From: Isoetes taiwanensis
Taxonomy: Eukaryota > Streptophyta > Lycopodiopsida > Isoetales > Isoetaceae
Direction: 5' to 3'
NCBI GenBank assembly: GCA_021234155.1
Contig: JAJEKV010000033.1
Coordinates: 8,775,641-8,839,640, forward strand
DNA length: 64,000 nucleotides
In this document: positions 22,996-34,323 of the stretch, piece by piece
Layout: the number at the start of each line of letters is the position of its first letter
Position numbering within the stretch: the stretch's first letter is position 1
Position numbers and translations under genes: made by a program
The notes under the pieces: model-generated
What the model saw: the letters and a program-made list of their open reading frames with translations, nothing else
What the model was told of the DNA's origin: nothing
Database searches by the model: none

Positions 22996-23310
22996 GTATG
23001 TTCAGTTAGTAGTGCCTGGCTAGCCGCTGCATGAGTTATTGAATACGACGTCCGTGGGCTTGTTGGAGTCATACCTCCAGGAGGTTATGGATACTCGGAC
23101 TCAGTTGTGTCCTCCGGGACAGTATTGAATACAGTGTACCAGCAAACTTATTACTGCTAAGGTTTTTCCCTCTAAAACCCTTCGGGGCGGGGGTTTTTTA
23201 ATCCTGACAATAATACGCTTGCTGCTCTCTTTTTGTTTGGGTTCCATAGGCCAATTGGTCTCCATGGACGATAAAAAATCTAATCTATTCTATTCTATTC
23301 TAAATTAATT

Positions 23311-23750
23311 CTTTTAAATACACATTAAATATAAGGCTCCAGAGAACATTCCAGCAAATTGGTGCTTTTAACAAGTTATAAGGTCAACTAATTAGAAGTT
23401 GTAATCAATGCAGAGACCTCAAGTATAATAAGCCCAAAAACTTTTATATATTATAAAATTCCATTAGACCTCCAACTATGTTAGCCTTTTCGAGCGTTTC
23501 ATCGAGCAAGATATAGTAAACCCTCAGATTAAAGTGATAAAAATAGAAAGTACTTATTGAAACAATATGTATACCATGTCTTCAATTATTATACTTGCAA
23601 CATATGGCATGCTCACAATAATTGATATTGCTCAAAAAGACCAGTCTTATCTGACTGATTTTTAGAACAATCTTGACATATTGCATGTTCTTATGATACC
23701 TTCATACTTTGCACTTCTTTATGAGATTTTTGCTGGAGCAATCCATCATA
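23311..23750. other. AT-rich, nothing recognised
   Basis: No gene, RNA or repeat recognised. Confidence 0.4.
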
Positions 23751-23751
23751 C

Positions 23752-24370
23752 TCGAATTAGGGCTCGCATGAAAACAGACAAAAGCTCCGCTACCTAAAAA
23801 ATGAAAAACATAGAGAATATCCAGTTATAATACTTGGACCCCAAACAAAATTATTTGCTACAGATGTTGGCTAGTGTACCTGCTGAGAGCTTATCACCGG
23901 GATTACAAAACCCTGCCCTTTCGGGTTTTCGAGGAAAAACTCTAGCAATAGAATCTCGACAAGGGGCTTGGACAATACAAGGCTGCAAAATGTTCCCACA
24001 AAAAAACCCACGTTCCACAGAGAATATAGAACTTGCGCAACACCCTTGGACCTGCACATCACCAACAAAAAAGCCAATGCGGAAAAATCTTCGAAAAAGC
24101 GAGGGGCTGGTCACGCATGCCACGCAAGAAAAAATAACATTTCAATAATATACACATTAAGGGAGGGTGGATGGAGTCAAGGGAACTGCTAAGAGAGGAG
24201 AAAACACTGATGAGACGTCTATGAAGAACCTGCAAAAAATAGCGATCCCCAAATGAACCAGAGCCTCAGAAAATGCATGCAATGCATGCATGCATGCATG
24301 GGAGAGATGCATGCTCGCCCATTCGAGAATACCGATTCGATGGCTCGGATCGATGGCATTCTCGATAGCT
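23752..24370 (-). repeat. 0.6-kb repeat unit A
   Basis: First of three related units. On the plus strand it begins CTCGAATTAGGGCTCGCATG and ends GATGGCATTCTCG. It contains GCATGCATGCATGCATG at 24283-24299. The piece at 23893-23945 matches the hairpin of LINE family A 3' ends, suggesting the unit is the 3' end of a related retroelement on the minus strand. No protein is recognised. Confidence 0.7.
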
Positions 24371-24441
24371 AGGCTTTTCATTCATCTCATTAGAATTCTA
24401 CAATGGTTGAGAGTGAGTAGCTGCATATTTGCAAGCTACCC

Positions 24442-24762
24442 GGGTAAAAGCATGTTAGGGTGTCCCTTAAAAAGTATTATTTAGTGACTAAAAAAGTACC
24501 TAAAAAGGTACCCAGGACTGGGTACTGGGTACCCGTGTAATATCTCAATAAAAGTTACATTTTAGAACTTTTATATATATTTTGGTCTCCGGTAGCATTA
24601 TCTTTATCTTAACTTTGAATATTAATGTGTCCTTGACTTTTATTTTGGACCTTTGTACTAGTTTTAAGGAAAATAAAAATGAGAAAGTACCCAGTTCGGA
24701 AGTACCTAGTGTATGTACTTTTGCAGGTTCCAAAAGTGGTACACCCTAACATGCTTTTACCC
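24442..24762. mobile_element. 321-bp MITE inside repeat unit B
   Basis: Perfect 22-bp terminal inverted repeats beginning GGGTAAAAGCATGTTAGG lie at 24442-24463 and 24741-24762. Flanks read GCTACCC and ACCCACAAAAAATG; unit A has GCTACCTAAAAAATG at the same place, giving an empty site and suggesting a short ACCC duplication. There is no coding capacity. Confidence 0.85.
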
Positions 24763-25337
24763 ACCCACAAAAAATGAAAAAACATAGGGAATATCCAGTT
24801 ATATCAGCTGGATTCCAAACAAAATTCTACAGATTTCGGTTAAGTGTACTTGCCGAGAGCTTATCACCTGGATTAGAAAACCCTGCCCATTCGGGTTTTT
24901 GCGGAAAAACTCTAGTGATAAGCCCTCGGCAAGGGACTTGGACACAACATAAGGTTGCAAAAAAAAAAAAAACGCTTTCACAAAGAAACCCAAGAACCCT
25001 GAAGAAGACAGAGTCGTGCATCCCACTGTACCTGCATATCAACAAACTAGAACACAAAGATAAGAAAACAACAACCTTGAAAAGCGAGGGGCTGGTCATG
25101 CGTGCCACATGACAAAAAACAACATGCACAATAATATACAAACTTAAAGGAGGGTGGGTGGAGTAAGGAAACTGTTGAGAGACGAAAAAATGTCGATGAG
25201 AAGTCGATGAAGAACCTGCAAGAAATAGCGATTCCCAACCGAATCAGGCCCCAGAAAATGCATGCATGCATGGGGAGAGATGCATGCTCGTCCTATTCGA
25301 GAATACTGATCTGATGGCTCGGATCGATGGCATTCTC
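24763..25337 (-). repeat. 0.6-kb repeat unit B
   Basis: Second unit, aligned with unit A from AAAAATGAAAAACATAG to GATGGCATTCTCGA. The LINE-like hairpin lies at 24867-24920. A short A-run (24960-24972) and small gaps distinguish it from unit A. Its left edge is split by the MITE. Confidence 0.7.
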
Positions 25338-25727
25338 GAATTAGGGCTCGCACGAAAACAGACAAAAGCCCTCGACAAAAAGATAACCTTATCAAAACGG
25401 GATCGAGATCGAAGGTCGAATGATGATGGCTAAAAAGGGGGACAAGATTGGGGAAGAACCTGCCACAATATGGATGCCAAAACTGACAAACCAAGTAAGG
25501 AGAAGCCCCTCCCCTACCTAGTGTCAAAGAAAAAGAGTCAAGGGAACTGCTGAGAGAGGAAAAAACGCCGATGAGAAGTTGATGAAGAACCTGCAAGAAA
25601 TAGCGATCCCCAAACAAACCAGGGCCCCAGAAAATGCATGCAATCCATGCATGCATGGGAGAGATGCATGCTCGCCCTATTCGAGAATACCGATCCGATG
25701 GCTCAGATCGATGGCATTTCTCATCAG
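25338..25727 (-). repeat. 0.6-kb repeat unit C, internally replaced
   Basis: Directly follows unit B, sharing its start (ATTAGGGCTCGCACGAAAAC) and its right half from 25529. The middle differs, and the LINE-like hairpin is missing. A long minus-strand open frame across 25144-25737 is a product of these repeats, not a gene. Confidence 0.65.
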
Positions 25728-27650
25728 CTGTCATCAAAATTTGCTATATTTGTGATCTTCAAAGTCAATGCCTTTATATAAGCAAATTTACCTCGGAAGT
25801 ATGTATCACATAGTTGTTTGTAATTTTAGCTACTAAGCTATTATGCCTAATAGGAATTACATGCAAACTGCATCCATATTATTACAAGCATTTGACTACA
25901 AGAGTATAACAATTCTAAAAGAAATCATCTAGCTTTCTGCAAATAGAAGGTACAGAAGCGAAGGACAGACGTGAAGCTAGGTAAGATGTTCCAAGTAGAC
26001 TCTATTATAGATAGATATGATTCTAGTAACTCATTTGCAAAAGGGTTCATACACTGGTACATGATATTTCTAAACACTCTGTTATATGAGATACAACACA
26101 TATCGGTGCAGCTTCTATGAAAAGCCAGTAAGGTTGCCTGAGGCTACAGGAGGTGTTCAAATAATCTCTGTTATAAAAAGATATAATTCTATTAACTCTA
26201 TTGCAAAAACCTCTATATCATACTGATATATAGTAAATATGATATATGAGATTCTGTTATAAACATAAAATGTGTTAATATAGGATCTATAACTGTACCT
26301 TATTTCTTGCAGAGAATAATATAGATTGATCCACAGCTTGGATTTTGCTCTTTATCCTATCATTGGCATATAGATAAGTACTCTTCTTGTCCACAAGGTG
26401 CTAGAACATGATTCAAATTCATCCTGAAGGAGGGGCCACAAACTCAAAACAATAGATTTGATGATAGAGCATATAAAGTCATTACATCGAACATCACAAC
26501 GATAATTAAAGAATGCCACTGCTGGTATGATTTACTAGGCTTGCAAGGAGGGATCTTCATTACCATGTTCAAAAGATTCCAGTACAATAGTGAATGGAAC
26601 AAAAAACTGAGAATGTTGAGATGCTGCACCAAATAAACAACCTTTTAATCCATTATGGCATTGCTTGGAGCTGCTCAATTTCAGTGTAGCTCAAAAAAGG
26701 GCTTGGTAGAAATTGAAATCCCGTATAGCCTCGCTTTTGAGAAACACCTAATGGTACAGAAAGGCCGACGGAATAATCCCTTCTATATTCGATGGAATGA
26801 AGTCATTCACGAAGCCAAAACAAAACCTAGAAGGGAGCATGCGTCTTCTCGTATCTGCGTCTGAAATTTCAGGCTATTTCTAATTAACCTGGCCATTGAT
26901 TTAGAAAAATGGAGATCCAAGGGCGTGGGCTTATAAACAATCGGTAAGAATAGGTATTCCAATTGTGCATCTCTCAAGATTTTCACCTACTAACATCTAT
27001 TTATTCATCTCACAACCCAATTATTTCAACACCAAAAGCTTCCATAAGCTTTATTGATCTAGAACAACCCATGTGGTATTAGGCTTGCACTACATATACT
27101 AAGAAAGTTGTCGACCACAATGAAAACTGTTGGTGCAATGACTGCTGCAAAAACACAGAGAATTGCAGAAGGTAAGAAGGTAATCTACATTTTAACATAC
27201 TACACATACTTTTACATTTTCTCCAATATACTATTAACATTATTCCCTCTTCTTTAGGTACATATTATCATGTAATTTAATAGATCCAACTAAAAAAATA
27301 AAACCCACTGCATTTGCCCGACAAGCAGAGCAAATTCTTGGCCACAATGTTGATGTATTTTACAAAATAAAAAATCAGGTTAGTTTTATCTCTCATAATG
27401 TTCTAATTATTTCGTTTGGTATTTGAGGGTGGTATTTCTGGCATGGTTTTGCCAAGATTTTGCCCTTGTATTGTATGCGAAAACATAGTTAAACTGTATT
27501 TTTTAGATGATTTGAGCTGCTTGTTGGCCCAGAAAGGTAGATGTTCCAAATTGGGCTGTGGGCATGTGTTTTCTTGGCGTTTCTAGGCATGGTACGAGGA
27601 TAGAAGGCACATGGGCATGTCTATTGGGCAGACACGTGTGGATGGCATGC
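25728..27650. other. AT-rich, no recognised gene
   Basis: An imperfect duplication relates 25996-26110 to 26160-26260 (GATAT-GATTCTA-TAACTC...). A few splice-like signals occur at 27100-27380 without a recognisable protein. Confidence 0.4.
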
Positions 27651-27654
27651 CATT

Positions 27655-27830
27655 ATTGTTGTTGTTTGCGGCATGGGCAGATGGCTGAATCCGGTTGCTA
27701 TGAGGGCTGAATCCGGTTGTCTGCGACATTATTGTTGTTGTCTGCGGCATGGGCAGATGGCTGAATCCAGTTGCTATGAGGGCTGAATCTGGTTGAATCC
27801 GGTTGCTATGAGGACGATACAGGGGCGGCT
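27655..27830. repeat. About 78-bp imperfect tandem repeat
   Basis: The phrase CGGCATGGGCAGATGGCTGA occurs at 27668 and 27746, with shorter GGCTGAATCCGGTTG echoes around it. Confidence 0.7.
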
Positions 27831-28790
27831 TATTGAGGGATGCCGATTGGCTCCTTGTTGAGGGCTGGCGATTCGATTTCTGCACAGATGCAAGCTGCAC
27901 AAGCCGGTTCAATCTGTATTTAGAGTAGTTTTAAGCCAAGGCAGACAGGTTTTGAGGTTGTTTGAGAGTCCGGTCATGCCACATAGTTTCTGATAGCGGC
28001 AGTTTTGAAGCTTATCTAATATCCACATTGTGATACTGAGAGTTTGGAAGCTTCTCTGATAGTGTGAAGATGCGAATGCAAGTAGAAGCATTCCAGGGTT
28101 ATCCCATGAAGCAAAGGAATTGTGACTGTAAGGAGGAGCCATATTTCTAAGTGGTTTAGGGGTTCTGGTGAGGCCGGAATGGCTTGAAGGTTCAATTCCT
28201 CCAGCCCAGGTTCTTGGCAATTTATCCAAATTTTTTTGTTCTTTGGTTCTTTTTGTTCTTTTGGCCAGGCAGTTTCTTGCCTCAGGCTTGATCGATTGTG
28301 AGACCATGGTTTAAAATTTTTTAATGTACCATAGGAAATGGCATGTGTTTTTCTTGGCAAAATGTTAAGGGCCGTGGATCTGGCACAATGCCACGAATAT
28401 GCTACCCATCAATGGTCATAATTGAAAGTTGAGAAAAAAACCGATAAGGAAAGAAAAATAACGAATAAGTCAATGACAAAAACAATGCCATGACAAAACG
28501 AAACCTTTTCTATTTCCATGAATTCAACCAACAAACATATCGAATAGAATTGAATAAAGCAACATGGATACCTAGACTATTTCGTATAAGTGTGCCGCAA
28601 GTCAAATTCAAACACGAAAAGAGGCAAAATAAAAAATAACCATTAGACAAGTTGCTCCCATAGATTGGGCTACGGAATGTGCACGTATAATACACCAAAT
28701 ATACGATCTAGACTTTTAAATGATCATGCCATTCACCTGAAGTCGGATGGTCTTATACCATGTCTAATCTTTTTAGATTATAATTAAATA
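27831..28790. other. No recognised gene
   Basis: Minus-strand open stretches at 27909-28360 match no family I know. Confidence 0.35.
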
Positions 28791-28796
28791 CTGTAA

Positions 28797-28833
28797 TCTA
28801 ATATACTAGTTATGGTGCCCGGCGTTGCCGGGC
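28797..28833 (+). mobile_element. Helitron-like 5' terminus
   Basis: Starts TCTAATATACTAGTTATGG, directly followed by a perfect GC hairpin (GCCCGGC-GTT-GCCGGGC, 28817-28833). Many plant Helitrons begin with TC, have an A/T-rich TACTAG stretch and carry such a subterminal palindrome; the preceding base is A, as expected for insertion between A and T. No 3' hairpin with CTRR end was found, so extent is unknown. Confidence 0.4.
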
Positions 28834-28889
28834 TTTACTATAATATGAAAGGGTGGTTGTTTGATTGCTGGCTAGAACAAAGAATTTGG

Positions 28890-29480
28890 CGATATTGTAT
28901 TTGACATGATGCTAAAATAGAAGGAAGGTGTGAATGTGAGTGTGAGGGGCATTATTGCATGTTTTGTGTTAATTTGATGTGTAATACAAATGCTAAAGAA
29001 GATGCCTCTAGCTAAGTAGATCAAACATGCAGCTGTAATGCTACATTGTAAGTGTGAGACAATGATCAACGTCTATAGAAATGAAGCAGTGGCTACCTTC
29101 ATTAACCATGCCATGATGATAGCAAGCAAAAATAAGTGGTCCAACCCCGTCTTATACAAAATCTTGATAGTGCCCTTATCATTATCCCGCTTGGCATTTG
29201 TAGCTACAATGGAAGACCATGAAACCACATCCTTCCATATTCCTGTGAAGCATTTCATTGGAGAGTTTCAGATAATTCATGATCAGCATAAGCAGACATT
29301 ATAGCATTCCACGAAATTGTGTTTCTTCGAGGCACTTGTTTAAAGATCATGCTCACCCTTGAGCATCTTGCATGAAACTTGCTTCATTTGCTTGCAACCT
29401 GAATTCCATATTGTCCATACTGTTAAAGGATCAGGGCCTTATAAGGACCTTATCGTACCAACCCACATCCTCCTATTTTG
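28890..29480 (-). pseudogene. PPR protein pseudogene (PLS type)
   Basis: The minus strand encodes broken PPR repeats in all three frames. In order they are: EDVGWYDKVLI and NSMDNMEFRLQANEASF (about 29455-29380); IFKQVPRRNTISWNAIMSAY (29345-29285), a canonical repeat start; KDVVSWSSIVATNAKRDND (29238-29180), another; GLDHLFLLAIIMAWL; and HYSCMFDLL (29036-29010), the phrase usually seen where PLS-type arrays pass into the E domain. The family consists of organelle-targeted RNA-binding proteins, often RNA editing factors. Frameshifts and stops show it is dead. It begins about 60 bp inside the Helitron-like end, so it may be a captured fragment; it could equally be a local decayed gene. Weaker PPR-like sequence extends to about 30050. 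Confidence 0.75.
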
Positions 29481-30050
29481 AGTTGCCTATGCCATCTAAG
29501 CTGGCAATGCAACTCATTCTCAGTCATCTTCCGTTAGTTTGATGCACCTACATCTTACAAATAAGCACCATAGTGAGATATGTCAAACTTGTAGAGAGGA
29601 ATGGGAGAAGCGGGATGATATGTTGATTGGTTGAAGATACATATTGGTCGATTTCTCTTTTATACAAAAGGAATACAAAGTTGTGGAGAGGAATGAGAAG
29701 GGGATATAAGCTATTGCATCAGTTTTACCCGTCATTTTTAAATGCGCACTTGTACTGGACCTTTATGACCACACTCCTTTAACGGAACAATTGGTGTTAT
29801 ATTCGAGCTTTCTATATTCATGGGCCTGCGCAATGTTATATAATGGCTTTAAGGACATTATGTGATTTTGATGCAACATTACACCATATATAAACCATTT
29901 TGAAGAATGGGTTTTCAATAGTTGTTCTCCAGGATAAGCCAATGGTTGTGTTGCTTCTAAGAAGAGGGATGACTTTGTGAGGCATAAAAGTTGCAGAAGA
30001 AATGTAAACACGTGTTTTAAGCTACAAAGTATTAGTACAAATGTCAACTA
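29481..30050 (-). pseudogene. Possible N-terminal extension of the PPR pseudogene
   Basis: The minus strand reads IAQAHEYRKLEYNTNCSVKG at about 29775-29835, resembling the inter-repeat phrase in which a gene says AHEYGKLE-G-IH. Similarity is weak and frames are broken. Confidence 0.35.
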
Positions 30051-30600
30051 TGGCATCAGCTTATTCTAAGACCTTAGCATTCAAGTGTCTTAAGCTACAA
30101 TGGCATCAGCTTATTCCTGACACCTTAACATTTAACTGAATTACATTTTTTGCTAACAACAAATACCCAGCACACATACTAACCACGACATCTGCTCTCA
30201 CAACTTCAAGCATTAAAAATAACTATTGCCTTTTCTCTGTCCTTGATATTTAAAGAAAATGATGCACATAACCTAAATGATTTCTATCTGGTTGAGATTT
30301 ATAGGATATACACAATCCATGAATCACACCTAAATTCGTAGCCTCTGCAGCTTGTTCTTTTACCTGCTACAGATCAAATATGCATCCATAATAATATCTA
30401 ATAAATGTTCTTCCTTTACCTGTTTTTTTACATCAATGCGTATTTTGCTTATCTCCATCAGAACTGCATTGAAGAGCAAAATCTAGTCCACACCTTTCCC
30501 AGCAACGTATGTTTCATGGTACTCCTGCACTTGCACCACCAAGACATTTCAGCACCTTAGCACCAGAGGATGAAAGAGGTTTTTCAAGGAGTCACTTGTT
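30051..30600. other. Non-coding
   Basis: No gene or element is recognised here. Confidence 0.4.
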
Positions 30601-30608
30601 TTGCAGCT

Positions 30609-30815
30609 AACTTTGATGCCCTTCTTTCCCACCAGCCAGAACAAAATACAGATGTCAATGATGCTGTTGTTCCTGCTCAACTTTGATGCCCTTCTTTCCC
30701 ACCAGCTAGAACAAAATGCAGATGTCAATGATGCTGCCCACAGCCCAACTTTGATGCCCTTCTTTCCCACCAGCCAGAACAAAATGCAGATGTCAAAGAT
30801 GCTGCCCATAGATAC
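30609..30815. repeat. 70-bp tandem repeat, three copies
   Basis: Units start AACTTTGATGCCCTTCTTTC at 30609, 30679 and 30748 and contain CCAGAACAAAAT-CAGATGTCAA. The open frames on both strands come from the repeat. Confidence 0.9.
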
Positions 30816-33200
30816 GCACCAGATTCTAAGGTTTTCTAGGAGGGTACAAATTTGTGGCGGTTACAACAATGGAGGAATTGCCTGCAACTGGTAAACAGAG
30901 GGGGTATTAAAAGTGGTGCTATTTCCATACCTTGCACTCAATTGGTTGTCTTTGCCATAAACTCCGCATAAAGCCAAAGGTAAATGTAATGTGTTGGCAT
31001 TTAGATGGATGGCAAAGAATGTCCAGGATAATTGTCCAGATAATATTTTGATCTGTAATGTAGTGGTTTTACAGCGTAATCTTAGAAGACTCTACAATAA
31101 CATGGAACTCATGTAGAAGATCACATCATGATAAAAGTTTGCTGACAGAACTCGGGAGATGGATTCGATCAAGATTGGTGGCAACAAAAGAACGGAACTG
31201 ACATAGAACTTGTTTGGTGAATCCATTATCCAACTTCTCAAAGACTTTAAAAGTCTTCTCAAATACTCGACCTATGATGCCAAAAGCAGATCTATTCTAA
31301 ACAACAACATTTTATTGAGGCATCCAAATATATATGCCTCAACAAAAGAACTCTTCTGGTGCAAGATTGGTTACTAAAAAGAACATTAATTGAGTCTCAT
31401 CAAACTCATGCATTTTATGAAAGATGATTTGTTATCTTGTTACCTGTTTAGCATCCAATATATATGCTAGTTCTGGTAGAACTCTTCTGGTGCAAGAGTG
31501 GTTACTAAAAAGAATATGCTCTCTAGTTTCCCAGCCTATTCTGCAAAAAGAAGGCAAAATAAAAAAGAAATTGGCCTTATTCTTTGCAGGAAGTTCCATA
31601 TATCATGTTCCTTATTCTACATGTAAATGTAAAATGTAATGATGTAATGGCTGCATGTATCAGAAGGTCATCCTCATTTGCAACCTCATTTGCAAAGTAA
31701 CCAGCAACCATCCTGTAGAATAAAAGTCAAATGATGAGTCATGTTGAAACAGAGTCTAAGTAGGATTGGAACTCAAGTGCTTACCTTTAAGAACTTTGGC
31801 CGTAAAGACGGTTCTTCTTATCAATATGGAGGAAAAGATCATATGCATGCATTTGCGATGTCAAAATATTGCATGGCAAGAATGGTTTGCGATGCTACCA
31901 GGTGCCATATGCAGTTTGGTAACAGATCATACACAACAATAGCCCAAAGACTTTCCTACCATAGCATGGTAGATTAGGTCAGCAATATATATATGTTGTC
32001 TCTCTGCATAAATACTCCAGCTCTTTAGATATCTAATTGATAAAATGACAGTGTCATTGAAAGTATTCAAAGAATCAGTAAGAGGGCTTGCCTATGGAAT
32101 GATATAATACTTTTCCTAGTGCAACAGTCTGGACTGAAGACCACATCCTATTTTGCAAGGTGTAGAAAATGTTCGAGCTTTGGAAATGATCAGACACATG
32201 TTCTAAGGCACCCCAAGGAATCTAAAGAAATTCGAGATCCTTCTACTACATGAGAAAAACATAGTACATGGAGAATGCTAGTTGGTTCGCAGATTAAAGG
32301 AGATGGTGTAGCTCTGTTATATAAAAGCTCAAATTTTCTAAACTGGGAACTTTAGAGAAATGTCTATGCAAGGGAGCAAGTCAAGAAACAAACATCTGCC
32401 ACATATCTTACCATTGAAAGACCTTTTCGAGTTCCATGAGGAAGCAGAGCACACCAAAACCGAGTGGTCGTTCCAAGAGGGAAATAAAACCACTTATACC
32501 ACAAGCTTTTGCCATCCACGATTGAGAGCTCAACTCCGTGAGCTTTTTGAAAACCTGATATTCATGTGGGTAAGGATCAAACATCAGAAGCTGCAACCTC
32601 ACCTTACGGTTCCAGCCAGATTGTTAAATTAAAAACCAAAACCAAAAAGCAAAGAATTACAGAAAAATGGGTGCGCTCTACTCTTGCAAAATGCTTTGTT
32701 GGCGAGCTTGATCAGATTCGGACCTGTCTGATGCATCTTTGGTCACAAAAATAACATTTAGCCCGGATTCTTCATCCTTCAAATTTCCTTCATGCCGTAT
32801 TTTCAAATGCCCTTTATGCTGTAATTTCTAGCCTAGCCCCATGTACATTGCATTGCATTGCATTGCATGGCAAATGGGAATCGTTTGACACCTTGCAATC
32901 TGCAAGCGTGGAGCAAGGCGATCCTAAGAAACCCAAAATCTTGGTCGAAATACTGATCTCGATTTTTAGGAGGATGAAAATATTTTCCGGCAGCCAAAAC
33001 CCACAAAACCTTAGGAAATCAATTAAAAAACAATTCCAAAAATATTTTCCACCATACCGGAAAATCCCAAATTAACAAGATAGATAGATTGATCCTCTAT
33101 AGTATCTTGCAGCGTGGATTGATTGAGAGAATAACCTGTTGTTACGTGGAGGATCCAGGGGATCTGTGCGTCCACCTACAAGTGCAAATTGGATTGCATG
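30816..33200. other. Non-coding, with one local duplication
   Basis: No gene is recognised. A segment at 31318-31388 is repeated at 31449-31518 (AGAACTCTTCTGGTGCAAGA, then GGTTACTAAAAAGAA). Confidence 0.45.
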
Positions 33201-33221
33201 CCAGTTTATACGCAGTATGAG

Positions 33222-33232
33222 ATAATAAATAG
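33222..33232 (+). promoter_or_regulatory. Possible TATA box of the germin-like gene
   Basis: ATAATAAATAG lies about 115 bp before the start codon. It is AT-rich and suitably placed, but no other promoter element confirms it. Confidence 0.25.
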
Positions 33233-33345
33233 CAGAATCCGGATGGTAGAATTTCGGAGAAGATTTGTTTTGTTTTGTTCTATGCTTGAAATCGAAACTT
33301 ATACTACGTTTCGTCTTGGTAGTTATTTTAGATAGATCAAGTGAA

Positions 33346-34323
33346 ATGTCGCTTTTGAATCTCATAAGCTTCTTCATTTTGCTAGCTGCCCCCCTTGCCA
33401 ATGCTGCAGATCCCGATCCCCTGACAGACATCCCTGCTAATGTTACCGAATTTGTGCTTCGAGACCTCTTCACTAATGGGGATGTAAGCCATGATACTGG
33501 AGGTGTTCGGGCAGCAATGAATACTAATGTTTTCCCAGGATACACGTAAGTTACTTTCCTTTTCAGATTGCTAAGATTGCATCTATGTTTTGCAAAAAAT
33601 GATAAACTTGGGTAGGGTAGCTTCAAGATCTTGATCTCTTGAGGAAACGTAAATTCAATGTGTTTCTATCTTGATCTTGATTGCTATTGCATCTATGTTT
33701 TGAGGAAAATGATAACGTGGGTGCTTTTTTAGGTCCCAAGGTATTACTTTGGTAAGATTTAAGATGGTGCCATGCGGAGTTAACTTGCCCCACACACACC
33801 CACGAGCTAGCGAGCTACTCACACTCATCTGTGGAGGGCCGCTGCAAGTGGGTTTTGTAGATACCTCAGGTTGGTTTTTTTTTTATAAAAGCACAACAAT
33901 AGTATAGACAATTTCTAATTTGCTTCTCAGTGCAGGAATGGCTCATTTGAACATTCTATATCCTGGTGATGTGACAATTTTTCCAAGGGGAATGATGCAC
34001 TTTGAACTTAATGTGGGGACGGAGACCGCAGAATACATCTCTGCACTCAATAGCCAAAACCCTGGCACTCTGGTATTTACTATCATTTCTTGCTTACACT
34101 AGTAGAAAATGGTACTAATTTAATACTTGGTGGTTGTCGGGATATGCAGACTTCTGGAGGAGCTCTATTCAAGATTCCTGCAAGAGCAGTAGCAACCTCC
34201 CTCAACCAAGCATTGAGCAACGTTATGGCAATTAATTCCACACTTTTTACCTATGGTTCGGGGCTCAAGAAGACTAGTACTAGCGGATGTGTTCCTGGCA
34301 GAGACATCACTGTTGACTTCTAA
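33346..34323 (+). CDS. Germin-like protein, four exons
   Basis: Exons read as 33346-33545, 33733-33869, 33936-34072 and 34150-34323. All introns are GT-AG and short, and the joined frame of 215 codons matches the usual germin length of about 200-225. Residues 1-20 form a signal peptide (MSLLNLISFFILLAAPLANA), so the protein should be secreted. Cupin box 1, PHTHPRASE, gives two histidines and a glutamate; box 2, GDVTIFPRGMMHFELN, gives the last histidine, so all four metal (manganese) ligands are present. Germins form apoplastic oligomers, some with oxalate oxidase or superoxide dismutase activity; which applies here is unknown. The usual N-terminal cysteine pair is absent. NVT at about residue 38 and NST near residue 183 are possible glycosylation sites. 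No stop or shift is seen. Flanks are non-coding. Confidence 0.9.

Larger units (their letters stand above)
20600..23310 (+). mobile_element. LINE family A, best-preserved copy
   Basis: 5'-truncated: the endonuclease is missing. It holds the linker, reverse transcriptase, C-terminal domain with zinc knuckle, 3' hairpin (about 23160-23205, with a CCC-TTCG-GGG core) and a short (TATTC)n tail at 23283-23302. The style of the catalytic core (CCFVDFAKAFDTV, YADDVDLL) and the short-tandem-repeat tail place it outside L1, nearer the RTE/CR1/L2-like groups; the exact clade is inferred. Only a few stops interrupt long frames, so it is the youngest-looking family A copy here. Confidence 0.9.

Noticed and set aside
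25144-25737. 197-codon minus-strand open frame
   Set aside because: It runs across two repeat units and changes with them; no domain and no conservation between units.
33072-33626. 184-codon minus-strand open frame over the germin-like gene start
   Set aside because: It overlaps exon 1 of a clearly recognised gene on the other strand and lacks any domain.
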